The position numbers and the translations under genes are program-made. This document shows, piece by piece, positions 15,705-27,427 of a DNA stretch of 64,000 nt. This stretch comes from an uncultured Alphaproteobacteria bacterium (GTDB lineage Bacteria > Pseudomonadota > Alphaproteobacteria > Rhizobiales > Ancalomicrobiaceae): assembly GCA_937892955.1 (NCBI GenBank), contig CALBKH010000005.1, forward strand, positions 62,001 to 126,000. Reading direction: 5' to 3'. The notes under the pieces are model-generated. The model was given only the letters and a program-made list of their open reading frames with translations, had not been told where the DNA came from and did not search any database. Position 1 is the stretch's first letter. The number at the start of each line of letters is the position of its first letter.

Positions 15705-16208
15705 ATGTCACAGGACGAGAACGGATCCGGTATCGTGGTGTTGGGGGTGGGCAACACCATCCTGACCGACGACGGGATCGGCGTTCACGTCGTGCGTGAA
15801 CTCATCGAAGCGGCCGAACGCGACGGAAGTGCCGAGGACGGCGTCGTCTATCACGACGGCGGAACCATCGGCCTCGCACTCCTCCCCCTGATCGAGAATG
15901 CCGGTGGCGTGATCCTCGTCGACGCCGCCGACTTCGGCGGTTCCGTCGGCGAAGTGCGCCGCTTCGAGGGCGACGACATGGATGCGCTGTTGCGCACCAA
16001 CCGCTCGACCCCCCACGAGATCGCCGTTTCCGACCTGATCCTCACCGCCGACCTGATCGGCACCAAGCCCGCCCGCCGGGCGCTCGTCGCCATCCAGGCC
16101 GGGGATCTGAGCCTCGGCGCCGAACCGCAGGCGGAAGTCCTGGCCGCGGTGCCGCAGGCGCGCGGCGAGGTCGCGGCGATCCTCGAGAGCTGGGGAGCTT
16201 CACGATGA
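15705..16208 (+). CDS. hynD: Hydrogenase maturation endopeptidase (HyaD/HybD/HynD family)
   Basis: Nickel-dependent protease that removes the C-terminal tail of the [NiFe] hydrogenase large subunit after metal insertion. The 167 residues begin at ATG 15705. The signature VVLGVGNTILTDDGIGVHVV carries one metal-ligand Asp/Glu position, LVDAADFGG the second acidic ligand, and STPHEIAV the conserved His. It is the first gene of the hydrogenase operon and overlaps the next gene by ATGA. Its likely substrate, hynL, has a 15-residue tail after the DPCLACAVH motif. Confidence 0.93.
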   Translation: MSQDENGSGIVVLGVGNTILTDDGIGVHVVRELIEAAERDGSAEDGVVYHDGGTIGLALLPLIENAGGVILVDAADFGGSVGEVRRFEGDDMDALLRTNRSTPHEIAVSDLILTADLIGTKPARRALVAIQAGDLSLGAEPQAEVLAAVPQARGEVAAILESWGASR

Positions 16209-16642
16209 ACGCCGACTGCGGCCATCCGGCCCCCGCAGCCTCGCTCGCCGACGCCGTCTTCGCCGAACTGGCGCATGCGCTCGCCCGCCTCGCCGAGACC
16301 GGCGAGGAGACGGTGGTCGATCTGAGGAGCCTGCCCTTCGGGCCGGCCGATCTCGAGGCGCTGGCCGAGAAGCTCGGCACCGGCGAGGTCACCGTGACCC
16401 TCGCGGTCGCCGGCCGCTCGGAGGTGCGGGAGACCGGCTGGGCCGGCATCTGGTGGGTGCGGCACTTCGGAGACGGCGAGGACGTCGTCGCCGAAGAGGT
16501 GCAGGTCACCCGCATCCCCGAAATTCTCGTTTCCCATCCCGACGACGTCGCCTTCGCCGCCCGGCGCATGGCCGACGCCGTCGTCACGACCGGACCACAA
16601 GAACCAACCGCTGCCGACGAGGAGGACATGTCCCGTGGCTGA
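16205..16642 (+). CDS. HupH C-terminal-domain hydrogenase accessory protein
   Basis: Protein of 145 residues. The second half (ETGWAGIWWVRHFGD...EVQVTRIPEIL) matches the C-terminal domain of HupH/HyaF proteins, which assist small-subunit iron-sulfur cluster assembly or maturation of membrane-bound hydrogenases. The N-terminal domain of HupH is missing, so this is a short form. The start overlaps hynD (ATGA), and its end overlaps the GTG start of hynS by 8 bp, so the three genes are translationally coupled. Its role is inferred from domain and position. Confidence 0.75.
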   Translation: MNADCGHPAPAASLADAVFAELAHALARLAETGEETVVDLRSLPFGPADLEALAEKLGTGEVTVTLAVAGRSEVRETGWAGIWWVRHFGDGEDVVAEEVQVTRIPEILVSHPDDVAFAARRMADAVVTTGPQEPTAADEEDMSRG

Positions 16643-17690
16643 ACAGAAGACACTCGGCGAACGACTGGCGGAGCACGGCGTGTCGCGTCGCGCCTTCGTC
16701 AAATACGCGTCCTGGCTCGGCTCGCTGATGGCGCTGCCTCCGGCGACCTCGCGAGCGATGGCGGCGGAACTGGCCAAGGCCAAGCGGCAGTCGGTGATCT
16801 GGCTCTCCTTCCAGGAGTGCACCGGCTGCACCGAGTCGATCACCCGGTCCAAGGGCCCGACGCTCGAGGACCTGATCTTCGACTTCATCTCGCTCGACTA
16901 TCACCACACGCTGCAGGCGGCGTCGGGTGAGGCGATCGAAGCGGCGCGCCACGCGGCGATGGCCGAGAACAAGGGCAAGTACGTCGTCGTCGTCGACGGC
17001 TCGGTGCCCATGAAGGACGGCGGCATCTATTCGACCACCGCCGGCCACTCCAACTACGACACGCTGATGGAGACGGTGAAGGACGCCTTCGCCGTCATCG
17101 CGGTCGGCACCTGCGCCACCTACGGCGGCATCCCCAAGGCCAATCCGAACCCCACCGGCGCGGTGTCGATCGGCGATCTGGTCAAGGACAAGCCGGTGAT
17201 CAACATCCCCGGCTGCCCGCCGATCCCGGAGGCGATGACCGGCACGGTCGCCTACCTCCTCTCCTTCGGCAAGGTGCCCGAGCTCGACCATCTCGGTCGG
17301 CCGAAGGCCTTCTTCGGCGAGAACATCCACGACCGCTGCTATCGCCGGCCGTTCTACGAGCGCGGCCAGTTCGCCCATGCCTTCGACGATCAGGGCGCGC
17401 GCGACGGCTGGTGCCTCTACGAACTCGGCTGCAAGGGGCCGGTCACCTACAACGCCTGCGCCACCATGAAGTGGAACGGCGGCGTGTCCTTCCCGATCCA
17501 GTCGGGTCACGGGTGCCTCGGCTGCTCGGAACCGGATTTCTGGGACAAGGGCGGCTTCTACGTGCCGCTGTCGGCCTCGATCGGCCCGACCGCCAAGCTC
17601 GTCGGTGGCGCGGCTCTGGCCGGTGCGGTCGCCGGCGTGGCCGCAGCCGCGGTCGCCCGCCATCGCAAGTCCAGCCTGAACAAGGGGTGA
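16635..17690 (+). CDS. hynS: [NiFe] hydrogenase small subunit, Isp-type (group 1e-like)
   Basis: Carries the iron-sulfur electron relay between the [NiFe] site and the membrane. It has 351 residues from GTG 16635, preceded by GAGGAGGAC. A twin-arginine signal, SRRAFVK (residues 17-23), with a following hydrophobic stretch directs folded export. Cluster ligands are visible in QECTGCTES and VGTCATYGG, with GCPP, HDRCY and CATMKWNGG further on and SGHGCLGCSEPDFWD near the end. A C-terminal hydrophobic helix (GGAALAGAVAGVAAAAVA) followed by RHRK anchors it. Partnership with isp1 and isp2 genes places it with the Isp-type enzymes described from purple sulfur bacteria. Confidence 0.94.
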   Translation: MAEQKTLGERLAEHGVSRRAFVKYASWLGSLMALPPATSRAMAAELAKAKRQSVIWLSFQECTGCTESITRSKGPTLEDLIFDFISLDYHHTLQAASGEAIEAARHAAMAENKGKYVVVVDGSVPMKDGGIYSTTAGHSNYDTLMETVKDAFAVIAVGTCATYGGIPKANPNPTGAVSIGDLVKDKPVINIPGCPPIPEAMTGTVAYLLSFGKVPELDHLGRPKAFFGENIHDRCYRRPFYERGQFAHAFDDQGARDGWCLYELGCKGPVTYNACATMKWNGGVSFPIQSGHGCLGCSEPDFWDKGGFYVPLSASIGPTAKLVGGAALAGAVAGVAAAAVARHRKSSLNKG

Positions 17691-17695
17691 GGACC

Positions 17696-18349
17696 ATGGA
17701 TCTCTTGGATTTCGCACGCGGCCCGGCGATCAACGTCGCCATGGTGGTCCTGGTCTTCGGCACCCTCTGGCGCCTGCTGGCCATCCTGTTCCTCGGCAAG
17801 CCCGCCGATCGCACGGTGCCGCGGCTCGGCACTCCGGGCCCGGTCGGCGCGGCGCTGCGGGAGATCTTCCGCCGCATGGTGCCGCATCCGACCTTCGCCT
17901 TCGCCGAACGCTTCTCCTTCTTCAACGGATGGGTGTTCCACATCGGTCTGGCGATCGTCGTGTTCGGCTTCCGCCCGCACGTGCTGTTCATCAAGAACCT
18001 GACGGGCCTCTCCTGGCCGACGCTGCCCTCCGGCGTCGTCTACGTGGTCGGCGCGATCACGCTGGTGTCGCTGGTCGCCGCCCTGGTTCGCCGCCTCACC
18101 AATCCGGTGCAGCGCTTCATCTCCGGCGTCGGCGACTACTTCGCGTGGTTCGTCACGGTCTTTCCGGTGATCACCGGTCTGGTCGCGGTCGGCCACGTCG
18201 GCGCCCGCTACGAGACGCTGCTGGCCATCCACATCCTGTCGGTGGCGCTGCTCTTCGTGTGGCTGCCGTTCGGCAAGCTGTTCCATGCCTTCCTCGTCTT
18301 CGTGTCGAGGGGCACCACCGGCGCGTTCCTCGCCCGGCGCGGCGTCTGA
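17696..18349 (+). CDS. isp1: Isp1-like b-type cytochrome subunit of the hydrogenase
   Basis: Integral membrane protein of 217 residues resembling the cytochrome b subunits NarI and DsrM. The start is ATG 17696 after GTGAGGACC, 5 bp beyond the hynS stop. Five hydrophobic segments can be seen: VAMVVLVFGTLWRLLAILFL, VFHIGLAIVVFGF, VVYVVGAITLVSLVAALV, WFVTVFPVITGLVAVG and LAIHILSVALLFVWLPF. Histidines within or near helices (FHIGL, AIHIL, KLFHAF) are candidate haem ligands. Together with Isp2 it is expected to link the periplasmic hydrogenase to quinone or to a cytoplasmic disulfide/sulfur acceptor. Confidence 0.88.
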   Translation: MDLLDFARGPAINVAMVVLVFGTLWRLLAILFLGKPADRTVPRLGTPGPVGAALREIFRRMVPHPTFAFAERFSFFNGWVFHIGLAIVVFGFRPHVLFIKNLTGLSWPTLPSGVVYVVGAITLVSLVAALVRRLTNPVQRFISGVGDYFAWFVTVFPVITGLVAVGHVGARYETLLAIHILSVALLFVWLPFGKLFHAFLVFVSRGTTGAFLARRGV

Positions 18350-18449
18350 TCGACCTTCGTACGGGCGGAGAGCCTCCGCCCGCCCTCTCTCCCGCCTCGG
18401 CCTCTCCTCAGGATGACGGCCGGGTGCCAATGAACCCGGAGCGCGGCCA

Positions 18450-20195
<1,746 letters not shown>

Positions 20196-20215
20196 GCCAA
20201 TAGGAGACGTTCGTC

Positions 20216-21469
20216 ATGACCGATACGATCAACGTCCAGGCGGCCGCGGACAAGTTCCTGGCGCTCGTCGGACGGCCGCTCGCGACCTGGGCGGAGGCCT
20301 GCGTCCACTGCGGCCTGTGCGCGGAAGCCTGCCATTTCTATCAGGCGACCAAGGACCCGAAATACACGCCGGCCTGGAAGATCCTGCCGATCGCCAAGGC
20401 CCACAAGGCCCGCACCGGCTTCCTCGGGATGCTCGGCCTGGCGCCGAAGATCACCGCGGACGATCTGAAGCTGTGGGAAGAGCTGATCTTCGACACCTGC
20501 AACATGTGCGGCCGGTGCACGCTGGTGTGTCCGATGGGCATCGACATCGCCTCGATCACCGCGGCGACGCGGCAGGCGATGAACGCCGCCGGCATCGGCC
20601 CGGCCGACCTCTTCGCGGCGGCCGAGAACGCTCGTGACCGCGGCAGCCCGCTCGGCCTCACCTCCGAGAAGCTCGCCGATCGTCTCGAGTGGCTGGCCGA
20701 CGACAACGAGGTCGATCTGCCGCTCGACAGACAAGGCGCCGAGGTGCTGCTCACCGTCTCGTCGATCGAGATGATGAAGTACCCGGACTCGATCGTGTCG
20801 ATGGGCAAGCTGCTCAACGCCGCCGGCGTCAACTGGACCTTCTCGTCGACGGGCTATGAGGCGACCAACTTCGGCTATCTCGCCGGCAAGGCAGACATCG
20901 CCAAGACGTTGACCCTGCGCATCGTCGAAGCGGCGGAGCAGATGGGCGTCAAGACGGTGATCATCCCCGAATGCGGTCATGCCTATGGTGTGATGCGCTG
21001 GCAGGCGGCCAACGTCATCGGTCGTCCGTTGCCGTTCGAGGTGTTCCACATCACCGAATATCTCGCCAAGCTGAAGCGCGAGGGCAAGCTCGAGTTCAAG
21101 CCCTACGACAAAGCCTTCACCTACCACGACCCCTGCCAGATCTCGCGGCGCGGCGGTGCGGCCGGTGACGCGCGTTATCTGCTCGAGGGCTTCGCGCCGA
21201 ACTTCAAGGAGATGACCCCGACCGAGAACGCCAACTGGTGCTGCGGCGGTGGCGGCGGTGTCCAGGCGATCGCCCGTTCCGCGCCGATCCGCTTCGAGGT
21301 GTTCAAGATCAAGACCAAGCAGGTCGAGCAGACCGGCACCACCACGCTGATGTCGTCCTGCGCCAACTGCCGCCTGACCATGGACGAAGCCAAGACCGGC
21401 ATCGGCTGGGGAGGTGAACTCGCTTCGATCGTCGAGGTGCTCGCCGAGCATCTCGTCGAGAAGGACTGA
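20216..21469 (+). CDS. isp2: Isp2-like HdrD-type iron-sulfur protein
   Basis: Cytoplasmic electron-transfer subunit of 417 residues resembling heterodisulfide reductase HdrD and DsrK. Two [4Fe-4S] motifs lie near the N-terminus: C28-x2-C31-x2-C34-x3-C38 (CVHCGLCAEAC) and C94-x2-C97-x2-C100-x3-C104 (CNMCGRCTLVCP). The C-terminal half has the CCG-domain cysteines in PECGHAYG, YHDPCQISRRGG, NWCCGGGGGV and SSCANCRL, the type that binds the noncubane cluster for disulfide reduction in HdrB/D. The start follows AGGAGA. That fold makes reduction of a disulfide or persulfide with electrons from H2 plausible; the lipoamide of the adjacent LbpA is one candidate acceptor (inference). Confidence 0.9.
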   Translation: MTDTINVQAAADKFLALVGRPLATWAEACVHCGLCAEACHFYQATKDPKYTPAWKILPIAKAHKARTGFLGMLGLAPKITADDLKLWEELIFDTCNMCGRCTLVCPMGIDIASITAATRQAMNAAGIGPADLFAAAENARDRGSPLGLTSEKLADRLEWLADDNEVDLPLDRQGAEVLLTVSSIEMMKYPDSIVSMGKLLNAAGVNWTFSSTGYEATNFGYLAGKADIAKTLTLRIVEAAEQMGVKTVIIPECGHAYGVMRWQAANVIGRPLPFEVFHITEYLAKLKREGKLEFKPYDKAFTYHDPCQISRRGGAAGDARYLLEGFAPNFKEMTPTENANWCCGGGGGVQAIARSAPIRFEVFKIKTKQVEQTGTTTLMSSCANCRLTMDEAKTGIGWGGELASIVEVLAEHLVEKD

Positions 21470-21487
21470 TCGGAGGAAACGCCCGAA

Positions 21488-21516
21488 CGAACCGGCGGCA
21501 GCGAGCCGCCGGTTCG
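21488..21516 (+). terminator. Hairpin downstream of the hydrogenase operon
   Basis: CGAACCGGCGG at 21488-21498 and CCGCCGGTTCG at 21506-21516 form a perfect 11-bp stem with a 7-nt loop, 18 bp after the isp2 stop. No clear T-tract follows, so it may end transcription weakly or protect the 3' end. Confidence 0.5.
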
Positions 21517-21649
21517 CCGGGTCCGTGCGCAGACGCGGGTGAGGGCAGGGGTTCCACCCCGCATCGAATGCCCCATATGATCATCGATACCACCCTCGGC
21601 CTCGGGCTCGCCCGGGGCCGATCTTTTATCGTCGCCGCGAGGTCCTGCG

Positions 21650-22270
21650 ATGAGCTCCGCCGAATTCGAGCGCTGGAATTCCCGTTTCGCCGCCACCGAA
21701 TCCTACGTCTTCGGGACCGCCCCCAACGCCTTTCTCGCCTCCTGCCGGGAGGTTCTGCCGAAAGCCGGGCGGGCGCTGGCGATCGCCGACGGGGAGGGGC
21801 GAAACGGCGTCTTCCTGGCGGAATGCGGTCTCGAAGTGGTCTCGGTCGACTTCTCGCCGGCGGCCCAGGCCAAGGCGCGGGCGCTCGCCACCGCCCGCGG
21901 CGTGACGATCGAGACGGTGACCGCCGATCTCCTCGTCTGGGACTGGCCCGAGGCGAGCTTCGACGTGATCGCGGCGATCTTCTTCCAGTTCGCCACCCCG
22001 CCGGAGCGCGCCGAGATCTTCGCGCACATCCGCCGCGCCCTGAAGCCGGGCGGTCTCCTGATCCTCGAGGGCTACCGCCCCGAGCAGATCGCCTACGGCA
22101 CCGGCGGCCCGAAGACGCCTGAGAACATGTACACCCGCGCCCTGCTCGAAGACGCCTTCGGCGATTTCGACGGTGTCGTCATCACCGAGCGCGACGAGGT
22201 GATGGACGAGGGCGTCGGCCACTCCGGCATGTCGGCGGTGATCGATCTGACGGGCCGGCGGCCGAAGTGA
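21650..22270 (+). CDS. Class I SAM-dependent methyltransferase
   Basis: Rossmann-fold methyltransferase of 206 residues. Motif I appears as ALAIADGEGRNGVFLAECG near residue 43, followed by the acidic strand VVSVDFS, a motif with ADLLVWDWPEASFDVI, and the post-motif LKPGGLLILEGYRPEQ. The N-terminus (WNSRFAATESYVFGTAPNAFL) resembles the tellurite-resistance TehB-like group of small-molecule methyltransferases. The substrate is unknown. Start at ATG 21650. It is not clearly part of the hydrogenase operon, being separated by 180 bp and a hairpin. Confidence 0.82.
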   Translation: MSSAEFERWNSRFAATESYVFGTAPNAFLASCREVLPKAGRALAIADGEGRNGVFLAECGLEVVSVDFSPAAQAKARALATARGVTIETVTADLLVWDWPEASFDVIAAIFFQFATPPERAEIFAHIRRALKPGGLLILEGYRPEQIAYGTGGPKTPENMYTRALLEDAFGDFDGVVITERDEVMDEGVGHSGMSAVIDLTGRRPK

Positions 22271-22493
22271 CGGGGTGGGAGTGCGCCATCGCGCCGAGGA
22301 GGGGCGTCGGACAGCAGCAGCGGTCGGTGACCCTCCGATCCGCATGTTCCATCACCAGCGAGAACGTGTCGAACGATGTATCCGAGGACGGGTACCGCGA
22401 CGTCACGGCGACAGATATCGCGTGAAATATCGAGCTGTTTACTCGCTGTTACCGGTCGGCATGCAGTCTGTGGGTGCACTCGAGGGGGCGCAC

Positions 22494-24626
22494 ATGGATA
22501 TCGCCAACTGGTCATCGATGAGAACCGACGCCGAACAACCGATCGGCAGCGTGTCATATCCGGACGGCGGCGCGGAAGGCGTGCGGCGGGAGCTGCGCCC
22601 GGCGGGACCGATTTTGAACGGCGATATCGAACGAGAAATCAATCATGGTGTGCAGGTCGACCTCACCGCCGTCGCCTTGCGCAACAACCTGCCCAGCATC
22701 TTCGTGAGCCTCGTTTCGGCGATCGGCTTTTCCTTCGTCGCGTGGTCGAGCGAGACCTGGATCGGACTCTGGCTCGCCGCCATCGCCGCCGCCGCCGGTG
22801 CGCGTCTGGTGATCCAGGCATGGAGCGTCCGGTCGCTACGCGAGTCGTGGGGCTCCGATCCGGCGCGGTTCCGCGCGATCCGCCTCGGCCACGCCGTCGG
22901 TCTGTTCGCGGCGGCGATGCCCTGGGTGGTGTTGGCGTGGTTCGAGCTTCCCGACATGGCGATGAGAGAGCGTCACGTGTTCCTCATCATCGTCTCGTCG
23001 CTCGCCGGCGGCGCGATGGGCGTTCTCGCATCGCGGCTGGTGGTCGGACGCATCTACATCGCAATGATGCTGCTGCCGAGTTGTATACGGCTGGTGATGC
23101 TCGACGAGCCGGAATATGTGCTCTCGGCTCTCGGCATACTCTTCTTCGGCACCATGTATGTCGGCATTTCGGCCAACCACCGGGCGCTGGTCCGTTCGTT
23201 CCGGCTGGCGCGCGAGAACCAGCAGCTCTTCGTCCGCGTCCGCCGCCACGCCGACGAAGTGGAGAAGATCAACACCAGCCTCGAGCGCCGAGTCGAGGAG
23301 CGCACCCAGAAGCTCGCGGACATGGTCGACCACGACATCTTGACCGGGCTGCTCAACCGTCGCGGTATCCGCCGCCGTCTGGATGCGATCGTCGCCGCCG
23401 ACGCCTCCGCCCGTTTCGCCGTCCTCTTTCTCGATCTCGATCGTTTCAAGAGCGTCAACGACACGCTCGGTCACGAGGTCGGCGACATCGTCCTGCGCAA
23501 GATCGCCAACCGTTTCGCCATGCTGTCGCCGAAAGACGCGGCCATCGCTCGGTGGGGCGGCGACGAATTCCTCGTCATGCTGCCGGATGGCGAGAACTTC
23601 GATCGTCGGATCGAAGAGATCGCGGCCGATCTCAGAGACGTGGCGCAGGCACCTCTCGAAGTCGAGGGACGCGTGCTCGGTCTCGGCGCCAGCATCGGCA
23701 TCGCGGTCCACCCCGAAGACGGGCTCGGCGTGACGCAGGCGATCCACGCCGCCGATCTCGCCGGCACCGAGGCCAAGCGCACCGGCCGCTCGAAATTCTT
23801 GCGTTTCGATGCGAATGTCGCCGAGCGTCAGCGCCGGCGTCAGGAGATCGGCTTCGAACTGCGCCAAGCGAACTACGACGAGTGTTTCGAGGTCTACTAT
23901 CAGCCGATCGTCGATGCGAAGACCGGTGCGGTTCATCAGCGCGAAGCGTTGGTGCGGTGGACGCACGGCAATCTCGGGGTCGTATCGCCGGCGGAATTCA
24001 TTCCGATCGCCGAAGAGACGGGTCATATCGTCGACCTCGGCCAGTGGGTTCTGGTGCGCGCCTGCCGAGATGCGGTCGCGTGGCAGGCGGCGGGCGCTCC
24101 GGTCGGTGTCGCCGTCAACGTGTCGATCCGCCAGATTCTGAGCGAAGGGTGGGTCGATCAGGTCCTCATGACGCTCGAGACGACGGGGCTCCCGACGGAG
24201 CTCCTAGAGATCGAGGTGACCGAGTCGGCCTTCGACGAGGAGTGCGGCCCGGTGGTGATCGAGGGGCTGCGCCGCCTGTCGGAGCATGGCGTGCGGATCG
24301 TCGTCGACGATTTCGGCACCGGCTATTCGGCGCTCTCCCGCTTGCGTCAGCTTCCGATCGATGGCGTCAAGATCGACCGGTCCTTCGTCGTCAGCCAGGA
24401 CGAGCGGGACTTCGCGATCATCGAGGCGACGATCTTCATCGCGCGGCGATACGGGCTGAGCGTCACCGCGGAAGGTATCGAGACACAGGAGCAGATACAG
24501 CGGCTCCGAGGTGTCGGCATCGATCATTTCCAGGGCTACTACTACGGTCGACCCGAGCGGCTTTCCGCGATCGCCTTCGAGGCGCCGAGCCGAAAGCGGG
24601 TCGCCTCCGGAACGACGGGGGCGTGA
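22494..24626 (+). CDS. Membrane-bound GGDEF-EAL cyclic-di-GMP enzyme
   Basis: Bifunctional-type c-di-GMP protein of about 710 residues. The start is uncertain: ATG 22494 has GAGGGGG 5 bp before it, while ATG 22461 is an alternative. An N-terminal region with several hydrophobic segments (IFVSLVSAIGFSFVAW, WIGLWLAAIAAAAGARLVI, LFAAAMPWVVLAWF, VFLIIVSSLAGGAMGVLA, VLSALGILFFGTMYVG) is followed by a short coiled coil, then a GGDEF domain with an intact RWGGDEFLVML (near 355) and an EAL domain with REALVRW (near 483), EVTESAF, VVDDFGTGYSAL and KIDRSFV. Both active-site motifs look complete, so it could make and degrade c-di-GMP. The signal it senses is unknown. Confidence 0.9.
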   Translation: MDIANWSSMRTDAEQPIGSVSYPDGGAEGVRRELRPAGPILNGDIEREINHGVQVDLTAVALRNNLPSIFVSLVSAIGFSFVAWSSETWIGLWLAAIAAAAGARLVIQAWSVRSLRESWGSDPARFRAIRLGHAVGLFAAAMPWVVLAWFELPDMAMRERHVFLIIVSSLAGGAMGVLASRLVVGRIYIAMMLLPSCIRLVMLDEPEYVLSALGILFFGTMYVGISANHRALVRSFRLARENQQLFVRVRRHADEVEKINTSLERRVEERTQKLADMVDHDILTGLLNRRGIRRRLDAIVAADASARFAVLFLDLDRFKSVNDTLGHEVGDIVLRKIANRFAMLSPKDAAIARWGGDEFLVMLPDGENFDRRIEEIAADLRDVAQAPLEVEGRVLGLGASIGIAVHPEDGLGVTQAIHAADLAGTEAKRTGRSKFLRFDANVAERQRRRQEIGFELRQANYDECFEVYYQPIVDAKTGAVHQREALVRWTHGNLGVVSPAEFIPIAEETGHIVDLGQWVLVRACRDAVAWQAAGAPVGVAVNVSIRQILSEGWVDQVLMTLETTGLPTELLEIEVTESAFDEECGPVVIEGLRRLSEHGVRIVVDDFGTGYSALSRLRQLPIDGVKIDRSFVVSQDERDFAIIEATIFIARRYGLSVTAEGIETQEQIQRLRGVGIDHFQGYYYGRPERLSAIAFEAPSRKRVASGTTGA

Positions 24627-24666
24627 TCGCCTCCGTCGTGTGGCCCCCGCTCCTCGACATGGCGCT

Positions 24667-27427
24667 TCAGCCGGTGTTGCGCAGGCCCGCGGCGATGCCG
24701 TTGATGGTGATGAGGATGCCGCGCTGGGTCTTCTCCTCGCGGTTGCCCTCGCGCCAGCGGCGCAGCAGCTCCACCTGCATGTGGTTGAGCGGCGCGATGT
24801 AGGCGAAGCGGTGCGCGATCGAGCGGGCGAGCGTCGGGTTGTCGGCGAGCCGGTCGCTCATCCCGGTGACCAGCGCCAGCGCTTCGACGGTGCGCGTCCA
24901 CTCCGCCTCGATCTCGGCATAGATCTTCTCCGACAGCGCTCGGTCGGGAACCAACTCGGCGTATCGGCGCGAGATGCGCAGGTCGGCCTTGGCGAGCACC
25001 ATGTCCATGTTGGAGACGAGGGTGCGGAAGAACGGCCATTCGGCGTTCATCCGGGCGAGCAGCATCGGCGCGGTGTCCGGCGCCTCGGCGATCACCTGTC
25101 GGATCGCCGTGCCGAAGCCGTACCAGCCCGGCAGCGTCACGCGGCTCTGGCCCCAGGAGAAGCCCCAGGGGATGGCGCGCAGATCCTCGATGCGGCGGGT
25201 CGCCTTGCGGGAGGCGGGACGCGAGCCGATGTTGAGCTGGGCGATCTCGGCGATCGGGGTGGCGGCGAAGAAGTAGTCGACGAAGCCGGGGGTGTCGTAG
25301 ACGAGCGCGCGATAGGCCTTGCGGCTCGCCTCGGAGATCCGTTCGGCCAGCGCCAGGAATTCGGGCGCCGCCTTCTCGGTGCGCCTCAGAAGCGACGTCT
25401 CCAACGCGGCGCTCATCAGCGTCTCGAGATTGCGCCGGCCGATCTCCGGGTTGGCGTATTTGGCGTTGATCACCTCGCCCTGTTCGGTGAGGCGGATCTG
25501 ACCCTTCACCGTGCCCGGCGGCTGGGCGATGATCGCCTCGTAGGCCGGCCCGCCGCCGCGGCCGACGGCGCCGCCGCGACCGTGGAAGAGGCGCAGCGCG
25601 ATGCCGGGCTTCGCCGCGAAGAGGCGGCCGAGCGCCGTCGAGGCGCGGTAGAGCTCCCAGTTCGAGGTGAAATAACCGCCATCCTTGTTGCTGTCGGAAT
25701 AGCCGAGCATGACGTCCTGCTCGGCGCCGGAGGCGCGCACCATCGCCTCGACGCCCGGCAGGTCGTAGAAGTCGCGGACGATCGGTTCGGCGGCGCGCAG
25801 GTCGTCGATGGTCTCGAACAGCGGCACCACCACGAGATCGACCACCGCCGCTTCGTTGGGCCCGACGGTGCCGCGCATCAGCCCGCATTCCTTCTGCAGG
25901 ACGAGCACCTCGAGCAGGTCGGAGACCGTCTCGGTGTGGCTGATGATGTAGTGGCGGATCGCCTCCGGCCCGAAGTCGGCTCTGAGCCGTCGCGCCGTCT
26001 CGAAGATGGCGAGTTCGCTCGTCGTCAGCGCCGAATAGGCGGTGTTCGGCACCCGGAGCGGTCGCGGCTCGGCGAGGAGGCGCAGGAGCAGGGCTCGCCG
26101 GGCAGCCTCGTCGAGCGCCAGATAGTCCGGTTCGACCTTCGCGGCGGCGAGCAGTTCGGCGACCACCAGCTCGTGCTGGTCGGAACTCTGGCGCAGGTCG
26201 GTCGTCGCCAGATGGAAGCCGAAGACCTCGACGGCGCGGATCAGTCCGGCGAGACGGATCGGCAGCAACGGCGCACCGTGATTGCGCCGGAGCGAATCCT
26301 CCACCACCCGGAGATCGGCGAGGAAGTCGGCGGCCTTCGCGTAGGGTGTGCTGGAATTGACGGCGCGGCGGGCGGCGGGCACCCCCACCAGCTTCTCGAA
26401 GGTGGCGGCGAGCCGCGCGTAGACGCCGATCAGTGCCCGGCGATAGGGCTCGTCGCGCCGTTGGGCGCTGGTGTCGGCGGAGGCCTCGGCGAGCGCCACC
26501 AGTTCCGCGGTCTGCGACACCAGCACCCCCGACATCGACAGCTCCCGGCCGAGGCGATGGATCTCGTCGAGATAGTGCTCGAGCGCCACTTCCGCATGGC
26601 GGCGCAGCGCCGTCTCCAGCGTCGCGGCGGTGACGTTGGGGTTGCCGTCGCGGTCACCGCCGATCCAGTTGCCCATGCGGAAGAACGGCGCCACCGGCTG
26701 GCCGGTGAGCGCTTCGAGATCGGCGTAGAGGCGGGGGATCTGCGCCAGGAAGGTGCTGCGGTAGTAGCCGAGAACGTTCTCGATCTCGTCCTCGACCGTC
26801 AGCTTGACGAAGCGCAGGACGCGCGTCTGCCAGAGCTGGGCGACGCGTGCCTTGATCTGGGCCTCGTTGGCGGCGCGGTCGCGCCGGTTCACCAGGCGGT
26901 CGCGTTCGGCGAGAAGCGTCGCGATGGCGCGTTCCGCGTCGAGGATCGACTGGCGCTGCACCTCGGTCGGGTGGGCGGTGAGCACCGGCGACACCCAGGC
27001 GCGTTGCAGCGCCCGGGTGACCGCGGCGCCGTCGATCCCGGCCGCTTCGAACCGATCGAAGGCCTTGAGGAGGGAGCCGTCGCGGTGTTCGTCGCGGGCG
27101 TGATGGACCGCCCGACGGCGCAGGTGGTGGCAATCCTCGGCGAGATTGGCGAGGTGGGAGAAAATAGGTGAAGGCGCGGATCACCGACACCGTCTCCGAG
27201 GGTCCGAGGCGCTTCAGCAGTGCATCGAGGTTGCGGCCGGCTTCGGCGTCGGCGTCGCGCTCGAAGGCGACGGACAGGCGGCGGATCGCCTCGACCACCT
27301 CGAAGGCGGCCTCGCCGTCCTGCTCGCGCACGATGTCGCCGAGGATCTGGCCGAGGAGGCGGATGTCGTCGAAGAGCGGACGGTCTTTCTCGGGACCGTC
27401 GGTCGGCAATTCGAAAGTGGCATTCAT
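24667..27427 (-). pseudogene. ppc: Phosphoenolpyruvate carboxylase, interrupted by a one-base frameshift
   Basis: Anaplerotic enzyme forming oxaloacetate from PEP and bicarbonate. The N-terminus starts at ATG 27427 (MNATFELPTDGPEKDRPLFDD) and runs to IRAFTYF, where the frame is lost at an A4 run (27161-27164; T4 on the coding strand). Removing one base restores SHLANLAEDCHHL and the remaining frame to the stop at 24667, for about 919 residues, a normal length. The catalytic motifs are all present downstream: SPVLTAHPTEVQRQS, GYSDSNKDGGYFTS and FHGRGGAVGRGGG, with the C-terminal GLRNTG. Either the gene is newly inactivated or the base is a sequencing error in a homopolymer. PEPC is important in autotrophs and the rest of the gene shows no decay, so an error is quite possible. 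Confidence 0.88.
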
